A stretch of 64,000 nucleotides of DNA from contig NZ_WJIE01000003.1 of NCBI RefSeq assembly GCF_009649845.1, forward strand, positions 434,001 through 498,000. The letters run 5' to 3'. Shown in pieces: positions 8,365 to 17,306 of the stretch (the first letter of the stretch is position 1; every line of letters starts with the position of its first letter). Source of the stretch: Polyangium spumosum. GTDB taxonomy: Bacteria > Myxococcota_A > Polyangia > Polyangiales > Polyangiaceae. The notes beneath the pieces were generated by a model that worked only from the letters and a program-made list of their open reading frames with translations, was not told the origin of the DNA and did no database searches. The translations under genes were made by a program, and so were the position numbers.

Positions 8365-9321
8365 ATGCACGCGATCGAGCCCAAGAAGCGCCCGATCCCC
8401 GAGGCCCTCGCGCTCGGCCCCGCGCTGCTCGGGCGGGCCGAGCAGGCCCAAGCCGTCCACGTGGCGCTGAGCCTGGTCGACGGGCCCGCCGTGGTGCTCG
8501 GCGCAGCACAACGAGCAGGACGCGTCGTGGAGCTCGCGGCGTGCACGACACGAGGCGTGGTGGTGCTGCGCCGCGCGACGACAGGGACGGCAGCGTGGCT
8601 CGGCGGCCGCGGGCTCGTCGTCACGCTCGCGCTCCCGCACGTCGCCGCGCTCGTGGCCGACGCGACGCCGCGCACGCTGCTCAACCGGAACGTGCGGCCG
8701 CTGCTGCGAGGGTTCTCTCACGCGGGCGCGCTCGCCCACTACTTCGGCCGCGAGTGGATCTCGCTGCGAAAGCGGCCCGCCGCGCTGCTCGGCTTCGACG
8801 TGACACCCTCGGGCGCAGTCCTGATCGAGGTGTTCGTCGGTCACGACGAGCCGATCGCGCTGCCCACGAGCCTGACGAGCGTCCATGAACGCGCGCTCGA
8901 TCGCTTCGGCGGCAAGCAACCAACCTCGCTCTCGGAGATCATGCCGAGCGCGGCGCCCGAGGCGTTCGCCCACGCGCTGCTCGAGGGGTTTTTGGCGCGC
9001 GTGGAAGAGCCGGCGACCGCGCTCGCGCAAGACACGGGCGAGCTCGACACGAGCCCCTTCGCTCCGATCACGAGCGCGCTCGATCCGGTGCCCGAGGCGT
9101 TCGTCCTGCATCCGGCCGCGCGTGTCCCGATCGGGTGGCTCGAGTCGGCCAGCACGTCGCCCGAGGGAGGCGAGCGCCACGTGTGGCTCGGCGGCGACGT
9201 GCTCGCGCCGCGCTTCGCGCTCGATCGCATCGCCCACGGCGACGCCCCGCCGCCCGACATACCGCTCGAAGGCGCGACGCTCGCGGACCTCGTGGCCCGC
9301 CGGGACCTCGGTTTGGTTTGA
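8365..9321 (+). CDS. Lipoate-protein ligase-like (BPL/LplA-fold) protein, tentative
   Basis: The 318-residue protein resembles the LplA/LipB/BirA catalytic fold but is divergent. The stretch TTRGVVVLRRATTGTAAWL followed by a G-G-R-G-L turn is like the RRxSGGGAVxHD loop of lipoate ligases. A later FGREWISLRKRPAALLGFDV stretch is like the lysine-containing strand that binds lipoyl-AMP. The invariant lysine cannot be assigned with certainty. It diverges from the isc operon; lipoyl synthesis needs Fe-S clusters, so the neighbourhood makes sense but proves nothing. The C-terminal third is unrecognised. It could instead be an unrelated protein of unknown function. Confidence 0.5.
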   Translation: MHAIEPKKRPIPEALALGPALLGRAEQAQAVHVALSLVDGPAVVLGAAQRAGRVVELAACTTRGVVVLRRATTGTAAWLGGRGLVVTLALPHVAALVADATPRTLLNRNVRPLLRGFSHAGALAHYFGREWISLRKRPAALLGFDVTPSGAVLIEVFVGHDEPIALPTSLTSVHERALDRFGGKQPTSLSEIMPSAAPEAFAHALLEGFLARVEEPATALAQDTGELDTSPFAPITSALDPVPEAFVLHPAARVPIGWLESASTSPEGGERHVWLGGDVLAPRFALDRIAHGDAPPPDIPLEGATLADLVARRDLGLV

Positions 9322-9342
9322 CGAACCTTTGGAGCACAAAAG

Positions 9343-9368
9343 AAAAACGCCCCGCGCATGCAGGGCGT
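9343..9368 (-). terminator. Intrinsic terminator after the choice-of-anchor-L gene
   Basis: On the minus strand a stem ACGCCC/GGGCGT closes a 10-base loop and is followed directly by TTTTTCTTTT. It lies about 20 bases beyond the stop codon at 9388 and fits a Rho-independent terminator for that gene. Confidence 0.75.
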
Positions 9369-9387
9369 CCTCCTCAGCGCGAGCGGC

Positions 9388-10674
9388 TCACTTGGGATCT
9401 TCGATCGGATCGGTGCCGACGACGACCGTGCCGCCGTTCGCGACCCACTCGAAGCCGTCGACGAGGACCGTCGAGTCCCACGAGGTGTCACCCGTGTCCC
9501 AGATGGCCCAGCGGATCGTCACCTCGTCGCCGCCCTTGATCGGGGCCTGCGTCTGCAGCCACGACGTGGCGCCCGCCTCGTCCCAGGTGCCGAAGCCCGT
9601 CTCCGCCAGCTCGGCCGGGCCGGAGGGGCAGAGGAACTGCGGGTAGAACGAGTCGTACTGGCAGACGTCGAAGAACGCGATGTTGACGCTCACCGGGTTC
9701 GTGTTCTGGTCGAAGGAGATGTTGCCGTTGATCGAGCCCATCGGCGCCGGCTGCACGAGCGCGATGAACTGATCGTTGTACGACGTGCAGACCCACTCGG
9801 GGAACTCCATCGAGTAGAACTTGAACTTGAACCTGTAGCCCGTCGCGTTCTTCGGCGACCGGACCTTCACCTCGAGCCCGACGTCGTCGTTGATGTCCGG
9901 ATCACCCGAGCAGCCCGGGACGTCCTGCGGGAAGCCGGGAGGCGGGGTGCCGGCGCCGATCTCGCTGCAGCTCAGGCCGCCGCAAGAGCCGGCCTGGCTC
10001 GGCAAGCGCGCGTAACCCGAGGAGAGCGTGAGCATGCGCGTGCCCTTCTGCACGTTCACGTTCGGCCCGAAGCCGCTCTGGATGCCGATGTGCCGCGAGT
10101 AGTTCGCCGGCGCGCCGTTCGCGCGGACGTACTGCGCGCTGAGCACGCCCCACTTCTTCTCGTCCGGCGTGATGAACTGGCAGAGGTCGAGCGCGCGCGC
10201 GCCGTTCTGCGGATCCGCGTCCTGGAGCGCGATGTTGTCGTCGCACGACGCAGGCGCGACGTTGTCGACGACCGTGTCGCAGTCCTCATCCGCAGGCTTC
10301 GCCATCGGATCGTTCGGATCCGTGGCGACCTCGATCGAGCCGGGAGAGACGTTGGCGTCGCAGTCGTTGCAGTCGCCCTGCGCCTCGGAGAACCCGTCTC
10401 CGTCGTCGTCGACGTTCGGGTCGTTGCTGCACTGCGCGTCGCCTGCGCCAGAGCCGCCCGCGCCCGGCCCGACGAACGAGCCGCCGACGCCGTCCGAGCT
10501 CGAGGTCGGCTGCCCCGCGCCACTGCCGCCCTTGCCCGACGAGTCTTCCCCGCCGGCCCCGCCGTCGCCTGGGAACTCGCTGCGTTCACCCGTCGCCGTG
10601 CAACCGCCGGAGCCCGCCGCGGCGACGCCCAGGACCGCGGCGAGACCGAACAGAACCAGATGGCTACGCTTCAT
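9388..10674 (-). CDS. Secreted lipoprotein with MopE-like metal-binding motif and choice-of-anchor-L domain (copy 1)
   Basis: The 428-residue protein begins with a signal sequence ending near C25 (SGGC, a loose lipobox) and a Gly/Ser-rich linker to about residue 80. Next is an Asp/Cys calcium-type motif (DDDGDGFSEAQGDCNDCD) of the MopE kind, then a second acidic DEDCDTVVD. The body resembles the choice-of-anchor-L fold (FKFKFYSMEFPEWVCTSYND and a C-terminal VDGFEWV strand) found in bacterial surface proteins. I chose ATG 10674, which has a GGAGAAGGA site; an in-frame start 44 codons upstream lacks a signal peptide. A paralogue follows immediately upstream. Function is unknown; a surface-attached, calcium-binding role is likely. 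Confidence 0.85.
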   Translation of the reverse strand: MKRSHLVLFGLAAVLGVAAAGSGGCTATGERSEFPGDGGAGGEDSSGKGGSGAGQPTSSSDGVGGSFVGPGAGGSGAGDAQCSNDPNVDDDGDGFSEAQGDCNDCDANVSPGSIEVATDPNDPMAKPADEDCDTVVDNVAPASCDDNIALQDADPQNGARALDLCQFITPDEKKWGVLSAQYVRANGAPANYSRHIGIQSGFGPNVNVQKGTRMLTLSSGYARLPSQAGSCGGLSCSEIGAGTPPPGFPQDVPGCSGDPDINDDVGLEVKVRSPKNATGYRFKFKFYSMEFPEWVCTSYNDQFIALVQPAPMGSINGNISFDQNTNPVSVNIAFFDVCQYDSFYPQFLCPSGPAELAETGFGTWDEAGATSWLQTQAPIKGGDEVTIRWAIWDTGDTSWDSTVLVDGFEWVANGGTVVVGTDPIEDPK

Positions 10675-10806
10675 GATCCTTCTCCACCCCCGCTCGCGCG
10701 GAGGACAAGCCAAGCCAGACGCAAACGCGCGCAGAGCCGCACACCCGGCGCGCGCGGTCGGTTCGAAAGTGTACCAACGTGATGGATTTCGGAAACCAGA
10801 GATCAC

Positions 10807-10841
10807 GCCCGGAGCGACACGAAGATCATGACGCTCCGGGC
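10807..10841 (-). terminator. Hairpin after the second choice-of-anchor-L gene
   Basis: A perfect 10-bp stem GCCCGGAGCG/CGCTCCGGGC encloses a 15-base loop just past the stop at 10853. No T-run follows on the minus strand, so it is a terminator-like hairpin and not a proven intrinsic terminator. Confidence 0.45.
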
Positions 10842-10852
10842 ACGCGCGAGCG

Positions 10853-12181
10853 TCACTTCGGGATGATGACCTCGGTGACCGTCGTGCCGGGCTTTCCAGA
10901 CCAGCGCCAGTTGTCGACCAACACGGACGAGTCGAGCTTGCCGTCGGTGGAGTCGTAGATCACGAGGCGAAGCCGGATCGGCGCGCCGCCCGGCGTCACG
11001 GCCGTCGTCGTGCGCAGCCACCCCGTCGAGCCGTGCGTCCACCCGAGGTTGGCGTCGTCCTTCTCGAACATGGTGCCGAGGAGCGGCGACTTGCCGAGCG
11101 CGCACTTGAAGGGGAACGTGCTCGCGATGCACTCGTTCGGGGGGTTGTTCGGGCAGCCGCACGCCTCGAAGAACTTGTTGTTCACGCTGATCGGCGCGCC
11201 GAACATGTCGAACGCGATGTTGCCGTCGCCCTGCCCCATCGGGAACGGGATCATGTACGCGATGAAGAAGTCGTTGTACTCCGTGCACAACCAGTCGGGC
11301 CACTCGTAGCTGAAGAACTGGAAGTCGAACGAGACGCTGAGCGCGTTCGTCGGGACGGTCAGCTCGAGCTCGACGCCCGTCGCGTCGTTCGGCAAACCCG
11401 CGAGTTTGTCCGGGCACGAAGGGCTCGTCTTCGGGAAGCCGAAGGGCGGATTGCTCGTGTAACCCTTCTCGAAGTTGCGGTACGTGGCGTCCGGGTCGCC
11501 CTTGTCGCGCGCCTTGCCCGACGACAAGAGCAGCATCGAGCTGCCCTCCTGCGGGTTGTTGTTCGTCCCGAGCTTCGGGACGATGCCATGCCCGAGGTGG
11601 AAGCTCGCGGCCTTCACCTCGTCGACCGGCGGCGGGCTCCCGTCCGAGAGCACCCACTTCGCGCTCTTCAAGAACTTGCAGACGCCGATCGCCTTGGCCG
11701 CGTCGACCGGATCCATGCTCGCGAGCGCGAGGCCGCTGTCGCAGGCCGGCGGCAGGACGTCGACCGTGCCGTCGCAGTCCTCGTCCGCAGGCTCGGGGAG
11801 GTTGCCCATCTCGTCCGGCTCGGCGATGACCTCGACCGCGCTCGGGTTGACGAACTTGTCGCAGTCGTTGCAGTCGCCCTCGAGCTCCGTGAAGCCGTCG
11901 CCGTCGTTGTCCGCGTCGGGCAAGCCCTCGTCGCAGAGCGAGCCGCCGCCGGCGCCGCCCGAGCCGCTCGACGAGTTGCTCGTCGTGATGAGGATGTTGC
12001 CGTCGCCGCCCTGGCCGTTGTTGCCAGAGCCGCCCATGCCGCCGGCAGCGCCCGCGCCGCCGGCCCCATCCCCGCCGTTACCGCCGCCGCCGCCGCCCGC
12101 CGCGCAAGCGCCCGCCGCCGCCGCGACGACCACGCACAACCCGACGACCCCGAACCAAGACGATGTTCTCAGCCGCTTCAT
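10853..12181 (-). CDS. Secreted lipoprotein with MopE-like motif and choice-of-anchor-L domain (copy 2)
   Basis: This 442-residue protein is a paralogue of the downstream gene at 9388-10674. It has a signal sequence with a likely lipidation site at C26 (AGAC), then a long Gly/Ser/Asn linker to about residue 80. The motif DADNDGDGFTELEGDCNDCD aligns with the calcium-type motif of copy 1. The body keeps the SFDFQFFSYEWPDWLCTEYND signature region and ends in a VLVDNWRW strand. It also carries a cysteine cluster (ACGCPNNPPNEC) absent from copy 1. A 178-base gap containing a hairpin separates the copies, so they may be transcribed separately. Confidence 0.85.
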   Translation of the reverse strand: MKRLRTSSWFGVVGLCVVVAAAAGACAAGGGGGGNGGDGAGGAGAAGGMGGSGNNGQGGDGNILITTSNSSSGSGGAGGGSLCDEGLPDADNDGDGFTELEGDCNDCDKFVNPSAVEVIAEPDEMGNLPEPADEDCDGTVDVLPPACDSGLALASMDPVDAAKAIGVCKFLKSAKWVLSDGSPPPVDEVKAASFHLGHGIVPKLGTNNNPQEGSSMLLLSSGKARDKGDPDATYRNFEKGYTSNPPFGFPKTSPSCPDKLAGLPNDATGVELELTVPTNALSVSFDFQFFSYEWPDWLCTEYNDFFIAYMIPFPMGQGDGNIAFDMFGAPISVNNKFFEACGCPNNPPNECIASTFPFKCALGKSPLLGTMFEKDDANLGWTHGSTGWLRTTTAVTPGGAPIRLRLVIYDSTDGKLDSSVLVDNWRWSGKPGTTVTEVIIPK

Positions 12182-12357
12182 GACGACGCCCTCGTGATGA
12201 AAAAGAAGATCCCGGGCTCACGGTCGCCAGAGGCCCAGGGCCCGCCTGGATCGCCATGACGAACGGGACCTTGGGGGAAAGGAAGTCGCGCGTATCGCTG
12301 GACACGGCGAGCGCAAGCATGCCCAGGTTAGCCGAACGGCGGGCAGGCTGTCACGCG

Positions 12358-12381
12358 CTCGGGCCCCGCGAAGGGCCCGAG
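12358..12381 (-). terminator. GC-rich hairpin downstream of metK
   Basis: A perfect 9-bp stem CTCGGGCCC/GGGCCCGAG with a CGCGAA loop stands about 65 bases past the metK stop. There is no T-run on either strand, so termination is only inferred. The rest of 12182-12447 holds no gene that I can support. Confidence 0.4.
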
Positions 12382-12447
12382 GAACGCTCGGTGAGGCTGA
12401 GGGGAGAACGGAGGGAAGGTGAGAGAGAACGCGGTGGGCGCGCGATG

Positions 12448-13713
12448 TCAGGCTTCGGGCGAGGCCGCAGAAGCCTTCTTGCGCTTCTTCTGGTCCTTCT
12501 TGCCGGTGCCGTTCGTGTGCGAGGAGCCGTTCGTTCCGGCCGCGGCCGAGACCGTCGGGCGGAGCAGGTCGTCGGCCATCTTGGCGGCGCGGTCCGTCTT
12601 CTCCCACGAGAAGTCGTCCCGGCCGAAATGACCGTACGCCGCCGTCTTGCGGTAGATCGGCTTGAGCAGGTCGAGCTGCTCGATGATCGCCTTCGGCCGC
12701 ATGTCGAAGCTCTCGAGGATGTACTTCTCGAGCACCTCGTCGGCGACACGACCCGTGCCGAAGGTGTTCACGTTGACGCCCACCGGCTGCGCGACGCCGA
12801 TCGCGTAGGCGATCTGCACCTCGCAGCGCGCCGCGAGCTTGGCCGCGACCACGTTCTTCGCGACGTAACGCGCGTAGTAACAGGCCGAGCGGTCGACCTT
12901 CGACGGGTCCTTGCCGCTGAAGGCGCCGCCGCCGTGCCGGCCCATGCCGCCGTACGTGTCGACGATGATCTTGCGGCCCGTGAGGCCCGCGTCGCCGTAA
13001 GGGCCGCCGATGACGAACCGGCCCGTCGGGTTGATGTAGAACTTCGTGTTCTTGTCGACGAGCTTCTGCGGCACGACCTTGTCGATGACGAGCGAGCGCA
13101 TCGCCTCGACGATCTCCTTGTGCTTGACGTCGGGCCCGTGCTGCGTCGAGAGCACGACCGCCGCGATACGCACGGGGACGTCGTTCTCGTACTCGATCGT
13201 CACCTGCGTCTTGCCGTCGGGCCGGAGCCAGCCGACCTTCTTCGACTTGCGGACCTCGGCGAGCTTGCGGGCCATGCGGTGCGCGAAGGAGATCGGCGCC
13301 GGCATGAGCTCGGGCGTCTCGTCCGTGGCGTACCCGAACATCAGGCCCTGGTCCCCCGCTCCCTGCTCCTTGAACAGGCCCTCGCCCTCCGTCACGCCGC
13401 GCGAGATGTCCGGGCTCTGCTTCTCGATCGCCGTGAGCACCGCGCACGTCTCGAAGTCGAAGCCCATCGACGAGTCCGTGTAGCCGATGTCCTTGATCGT
13501 GTTGCGAACGACCACGGGCATGTCGACCCAGGCCGTCGTCGTGATCTCGCCGGCCACGATCGCCATGCCGGTCTTGACCATCGTCTCGCACGCGACGCGC
13601 GCTCCCGGATCCTGCGCGAGGATGCCGTCGAGGATGGCGTCGGAGATCTGGTCGCAAATCTTGTCGGGATGGCCTTCCGTGACGGACTCGGACGTGAACT
13701 GGTAACGGCGCAT
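12448..13713 (-). CDS. metK: S-adenosylmethionine synthase with Lys-rich C-terminal tail
   Basis: MetK makes S-adenosylmethionine from methionine and ATP in the cytoplasm. The 421-residue product has the N-terminal substrate motif [10 protein letters not shown] at residues 13-22, [12 protein letters not shown] near 115-126 and [16 protein letters not shown] in the central domain. All are canonical. The usual family length is 380-400; here about 35 extra residues follow the normal end, rich in Ala, Ser, Thr and Gly and then lysine (KKDQKKRKK). The ATG at 13713 has a clear AAGGAG site; in-frame codons upstream read into non-coding sequence. I saw no SAM riboswitch in the short leader. Confidence 0.96.
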   Translation of the reverse strand: MRRYQFTSESVTEGHPDKICDQISDAILDGILAQDPGARVACETMVKTGMAIVAGEITTTAWVDMPVVVRNTIKDIGYTDSSMGFDFETCAVLTAIEKQSPDISRGVTEGEGLFKEQGAGDQGLMFGYATDETPELMPAPISFAHRMARKLAEVRKSKKVGWLRPDGKTQVTIEYENDVPVRIAAVVLSTQHGPDVKHKEIVEAMRSLVIDKVVPQKLVDKNTKFYINPTGRFVIGGPYGDAGLTGRKIIVDTYGGMGRHGGGAFSGKDPSKVDRSACYYARYVAKNVVAAKLAARCEVQIAYAIGVAQPVGVNVNTFGTGRVADEVLEKYILESFDMRPKAIIEQLDLLKPIYRKTAAYGHFGRDDFSWEKTDRAAKMADDLLRPTVSAAAGTNGSSHTNGTGKKDQKKRKKASAASPEA

Positions 13714-13784
13714 GGATGCTCCTTGGGACGGACGGGGCGTACGCATACGCCGTGGACGATGCACCGTCAACGCGCCGAACACGA

Positions 13785-13824
13785 CAAAAGCGAAGCGCCG
13801 GGCCTCTCGATGGCGGCCCGGCGC
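13785..13824 (-). terminator. Intrinsic terminator after the TRAP solute-binding gene
   Basis: A perfect 10-bp stem GCGCCGGGCC/GGCCCGGCGC with a 10-base loop lies at 13795-13824. On the minus strand it is followed by TTCGCTTTTG. It sits 26 bases past the stop at 13850 and before metK. Confidence 0.65.
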
Positions 13825-13849
13825 GCGCGACACTCTCGCTGGAAAACTG

Positions 13850-14851
13850 TCAGCCGCCCAGCCCCTCGAGCTTGGCGACGAGGCCAGGAGCGAAGGTGCC
13901 CTGCGTGAGGCGACCACGCACCTGCTTGAAGAGCCCTTGCCACTTGGCCTTCTCGTCGGCCGTGAGCTCGACGACCGTCATCTTGCCCTTCAGGCGGCCG
14001 AACGCGGCGTCGTCCTCCTTGCGGATGCGTTGCGTGAGCGCATTGGCGGCGACCTTGCCGGTGTCCTGGAGGATGGCCTTGAGGTCGCCCGGCAGCGCGT
14101 CGATCTTCTTGCTGTTCACGACGAGCGCGCCGATCGCGAAGCCGGAGGTGTCTGCGACGATGTGATCGAGCTTCGACGCCCACTGGAGCTGCTCGGCCGC
14201 GAGCGCCGGCGCGACGAGGACGTTGATCGCGCCCGTGTTGAGGTTGGGGAGGACCTCGGGGATGTTGAGCGGGACGGGCGTGACGCCGCCGACGACCTGG
14301 AAAAACACCGGCATCGCCGCGTCGTCGCGCCACACGTACGGCTTCTTGCCCGCGAAATCGCCCGGCGAGCGGATGGCGAAGCCCTTCGACATGAGGTGCG
14401 CACGGCCGACGTCGCCCCAGCCGAGGATGCGGAAACCAGCGTCCGCCGCGCCCTTCTCGAACTCGGGCCGCATGGCCTCGCGCGCGGCGTCGAGCTTCGC
14501 CCACGAGGAGAAGAGGCCCGGCATCTGCAACGCGAGGATCGGCTTGTACACCTTGCCGAGACCAACCGCCGTGACCGCGGCGCCGTCGAGCTGGCCGGCC
14601 TTCATCTTGCCGACCATCGCGCCTTCGTCGCCCTGCTGGCCGTTGTAGAAGAACTGCAGCTCGAGCCGGCCGCCGCTCTTCTCCTTGACGGCCTTCTCCC
14701 AGACACTGAACACCTGCCCCCAGGGGCTCGACTTCGGCGCGAGCGTGCCGATCTTGATCACGTCCGCCGCACTCGCATCCTGCGACGCGCCGATCCCCGC
14801 GAGGACCGTCAGGGCGCCGAGCAGTTTCACCATCGCTCTTCGCAGCATCAT
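13850..14851 (-). CDS. TRAP transporter solute-binding protein, DctP family
   Basis: DctP-type proteins bind carboxylates or related acids in the periplasm. The 333-residue product has a signal peptide ([18 protein letters not shown]) and the DctP start of the mature chain ([14 protein letters not shown]), followed by [11 protein letters not shown]. The [21 protein letters not shown] stretch and the later [17 protein letters not shown] region also fit the family. I chose the ATG at 14851, which stands six bases after GGAGG. No DctQ/DctM membrane genes lie nearby, so it is an orphan binding protein in this window; the partners may be elsewhere or the protein may work with another system. Confidence 0.85.
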   Translation of the reverse strand: MMLRRAMVKLLGALTVLAGIGASQDASAADVIKIGTLAPKSSPWGQVFSVWEKAVKEKSGGRLELQFFYNGQQGDEGAMVGKMKAGQLDGAAVTAVGLGKVYKPILALQMPGLFSSWAKLDAAREAMRPEFEKGAADAGFRILGWGDVGRAHLMSKGFAIRSPGDFAGKKPYVWRDDAAMPVFFQVVGGVTPVPLNIPEVLPNLNTGAINVLVAPALAAEQLQWASKLDHIVADTSGFAIGALVVNSKKIDALPGDLKAILQDTGKVAANALTQRIRKEDDAAFGRLKGKMTVVELTADEKAKWQGLFKQVRGRLTQGTFAPGLVAKLEGLGG

Positions 14852-15100
14852 GAGAAGCCTCCGTCTCGGTTCTTCCGACCCTCGTACGCGACGTGTCTCG
14901 AGGGTTTCTCCTGGCCTGCGCATGTTCGTATACCGGAGCTCGTCGCTCTCGAACAGACAGGCTCGCCCCGCACGCACACACGATGCACCGCAGCATCGAG
15001 CCTCGCGTTCCAGGAAGAGGGCAGCACGGGACGGTGGACGATGGGCCGTCGACGTTATTCACGTTGCCGCATCGCGAAAAACCCTGATGATAACGACCCG

Positions 15101-15496
15101 ATGACCCTGGACGAGATCCGCGCCGTCCTCGAGGCGCAAGGATGGCCGGTCGAGCGGCTCTCCGAGGCCACGATCCGCAGCCGCTTCCGCAGCAAGGACC
15201 GTATTTTTCCGCTGTTCGTACACCTCGAACCGCTCTTCGTGACGTTCGCCGTGATCCCCTTCGCGCGTTTGCCCGAGGACCCGGACTCCGCCGAGGCGCT
15301 CATGTCGCGCCTGCTCAAGCTGAACCGGGAGATCAACCTCGCGAAGTACTCGGTCGACGACGACGGCGACATCATCCTGAGCGTCGAGTACAGGATCGAG
15401 CACCTCGACCCGAGCGAGATCCGGGACGCCGTGGACGTGCTCTCGTTCTACGCCGACAAACACCACGAGGACGTGAACAAACTCGCCGGCGCGTGA
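15101..15496 (+). CDS. YbjN-like (CesT-fold) cytoplasmic protein
   Basis: The 131-residue acidic protein resembles YbjN/secretion-chaperone-like proteins. It has an N-terminal helix (TLDEIRAVLEAQGW), antiparallel strands around FPLFVHLEPLFVTFAVIPF, and a helical end (LMSRLLKLNREINLAKYSVDD) with a DIILSVEYRIE strand. Such proteins are small folds of uncertain role, in some cases chaperones or regulators of surface functions. There is no signal peptide. I chose the ATG at 15101; the open frame upstream overlaps the divergent TRAP gene and is not protein-like. It faces the PDZ gene convergently. Confidence 0.65.
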   Translation: MTLDEIRAVLEAQGWPVERLSEATIRSRFRSKDRIFPLFVHLEPLFVTFAVIPFARLPEDPDSAEALMSRLLKLNREINLAKYSVDDDGDIILSVEYRIEHLDPSEIRDAVDVLSFYADKHHEDVNKLAGA

Positions 15497-15526
15497 CGCG
15501 TCAGGCTGCGTCCGGGCCGAACGCCG

Positions 15527-15916
15527 TCACTCGGCGATCGTCTCGGTGCGCGGGCGCTCTTCCTTCTTCGCGTCGAGCAGGGCGCGACGCTCGACGCGCA
15601 CCCTTCGCACCTCTTCCCCACGCACGATCGTGAGGCGCACGGACGAACCGACGTCGCCGCGCAGGAGCGCGCGGATCTCCTTCGCGTCGAGGTCACGCAC
15701 GTAGCGGCCCTCGATCATGACGAGCTCGTCGCCCGGCAAGAGCCCCGCGCGCTCGGCGGCGAGGCCCGGGGACAGGTCACGCACGTAGAGCGCGCCCGTG
15801 TCGTTGTGCCGCGAGAGCACGGCGCCGATGGAGCCCTTCTTCGGGTCGGCCGCGCACGCGAGCCCGAGACCCAGGAAAAACACGAGCAGCAGCGCTCGAG
15901 CGGCGCGCACGGACAT
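15527..15916 (-). CDS. Small PDZ-domain lipoprotein
   Basis: The 129-residue product starts with a signal sequence and a probable lipobox (GLGLAC, C21). A single PDZ domain follows (YVRDLSPGLAAERAGLLPGD, then VRLTIVRG) and a charged tail. PDZ domains bind C-terminal peptides or unfolded segments. No protease domain is present, so it is likely an accessory periplasmic factor. It could modulate an envelope protease or the neighbouring membrane proteins, but nothing here shows a partner. Confidence 0.75.
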   Translation of the reverse strand: MSVRAARALLLVFFLGLGLACAADPKKGSIGAVLSRHNDTGALYVRDLSPGLAAERAGLLPGDELVMIEGRYVRDLDAKEIRALLRGDVGSSVRLTIVRGEEVRRVRVERRALLDAKKEERPRTETIAE

Positions 15917-16230
15917 GCCGGCATCCTATGCTGCGCCGATGCGCGCGAGCGACGCCGACGACGCGGGTGCGTAGAGGATTTCCGAGATCGAGACGACAGC
16001 GCATGCCGCTACGCGCCGCTCTCCAAGACGCCCCACGTCGTTCCCGCGAATTCGACAAAACCTCGACGTTTTGCGCACGTTCCGCGGGCGCCGATCTTGC
16101 TTGAGCTCGCCGCACCCACCATGGCGATGAAGCCTCGACCCGAGTGGTCTTCCCTCCTAGACTCCGCCGCGTCATCTCCCGCGGCAACGTCGCGGTGCGT
16201 CGCTGGATGCGGGCTACGCGGAGAGGACAA
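15917..16230. other. Intergenic region between divergent PDZ lipoprotein and PAP2 genes
   Basis: These 314 bases hold no gene I can support. The only structure I see is a short dyad CAAAAC-CTCGAC-GTTTTG at 16056-16073, which could be an operator. Promoters for both flanking genes should lie here, but I cannot point to clear boxes. Confidence 0.5.
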
Positions 16231-17274
16231 GTGAGCACTTCCACGCACCACAACGGACTCTGGAGCCCGTCGGACATGCGTGCCTCTGAGCAGCACATCG
16301 AGGGAGCCCCCGCGCAAGTCAGCGCCACGCAGAGCGGGTGGCTCAAGGTCTTGTTCGGTACCTTCACCGCGCAAGACACCATCCTGCTCGTGTACCTCAC
16401 GGTCGTGCGGCTCTTGCTCGCGCAGCGAGAGGCGACGGCCGATCAGGTCTCGTGCGCCCGGACGACGGAGCTCTGCATCGGGGTGATCCTGTTCGCCGCG
16501 CTGATCGGGCGCGTGATCCCGGGCATCCCGCCCATCGTCCGGAAGATCGTCTACCGCGTGAGCCTCGTCGGCGTGCTGCTGCAGAACTACCTCGTGCTGC
16601 GCTGGCTCTTGCCCGTCGTGCGGCCGGACTCGGTGGATGGGACGCTGCTGCGCATCGACGAGCTCATCTTCGGACGAGAGCCTGCGCTCGTGCTCGAGGC
16701 GCTCAACGTGCGCCCCGTGGTCGAGTGGTTCTCGTTCTTCTACTTCAGCTACTTCTTCATCTGCCTCGGCTACATGGTCGTGAGCGTGTGGCTGGCGAAG
16801 CCGAGCCGGAAGACGACCGCGTTCGCGATCGGGACGTTGTTCGTCTACTGCGTGGGGCAGATCGGCTACATGGCCGTGCCCGGCTACGGCCCGCACCAGT
16901 ACCTCGCCGCGCAGTTCAAGGGCCCGATCGACGGCGGGTTCTTCTGGGGCTGCGTCTGGGACACGGTGCAGGCCGGCAGCGCGATGAAGGACATCTTCCC
17001 CTCGCTGCACACAGCCGCGCCGACGTGGTTCACGCTGCACGCGCTGCACAACGCGAAGACGGACCGCCGCTGGCTCTGGCCCGGGATCGTGACGGGCTTC
17101 TTCGCGGCGAACATCATCTTCTCGACGGTGTTCTTGCGCTGGCACTACGCGGTCGACGTCTTCGCGGGCCTCGCGCTGGCCTTCACGGCAGGCATCGTCG
17201 CGCCCTGGATCGCCAAGTGGGAAGAGGAGCGGCGCCTGTCACGAGGCCTGCGCGGCGCCTGGGTCTTCGACTGA
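16231..17274 (+). CDS. PAP2-superfamily integral membrane protein
   Basis: The 347-residue protein has about six membrane segments. It also has a C-terminal PAP2-like active site: FPSLHT near residues 254-259 and WHYAVDVFAG near 303-312. The two histidines are those used by phosphatidic-acid phosphatases and by inositol-phosphoryl transferases of the Aur1/Ipt1 kind, which it resembles in topology. The substrate is probably a lipid phosphate or phospholipid headgroup, which is inference. GTG 16231 is chosen because GGAGAGG stands just before it; ATG 16276 is an alternative. It is followed after 32 bases by the convergent ferredoxin gene. Confidence 0.8.
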   Translation: MSTSTHHNGLWSPSDMRASEQHIEGAPAQVSATQSGWLKVLFGTFTAQDTILLVYLTVVRLLLAQREATADQVSCARTTELCIGVILFAALIGRVIPGIPPIVRKIVYRVSLVGVLLQNYLVLRWLLPVVRPDSVDGTLLRIDELIFGREPALVLEALNVRPVVEWFSFFYFSYFFICLGYMVVSVWLAKPSRKTTAFAIGTLFVYCVGQIGYMAVPGYGPHQYLAAQFKGPIDGGFFWGCVWDTVQAGSAMKDIFPSLHTAAPTWFTLHALHNAKTDRRWLWPGIVTGFFAANIIFSTVFLRWHYAVDVFAGLALAFTAGIVAPWIAKWEEERRLSRGLRGAWVFD

Positions 17275-17306
17275 CGCGTGGCGCGAACCGAGCGCCGCAG
17301 CGTCGA

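Noticed and set aside
13714-13849. SAM riboswitch upstream of metK
   Set aside because: The leader is only about 136 bases and contains the terminator of the preceding TRAP gene. I see none of the paired elements of known SAM riboswitches.
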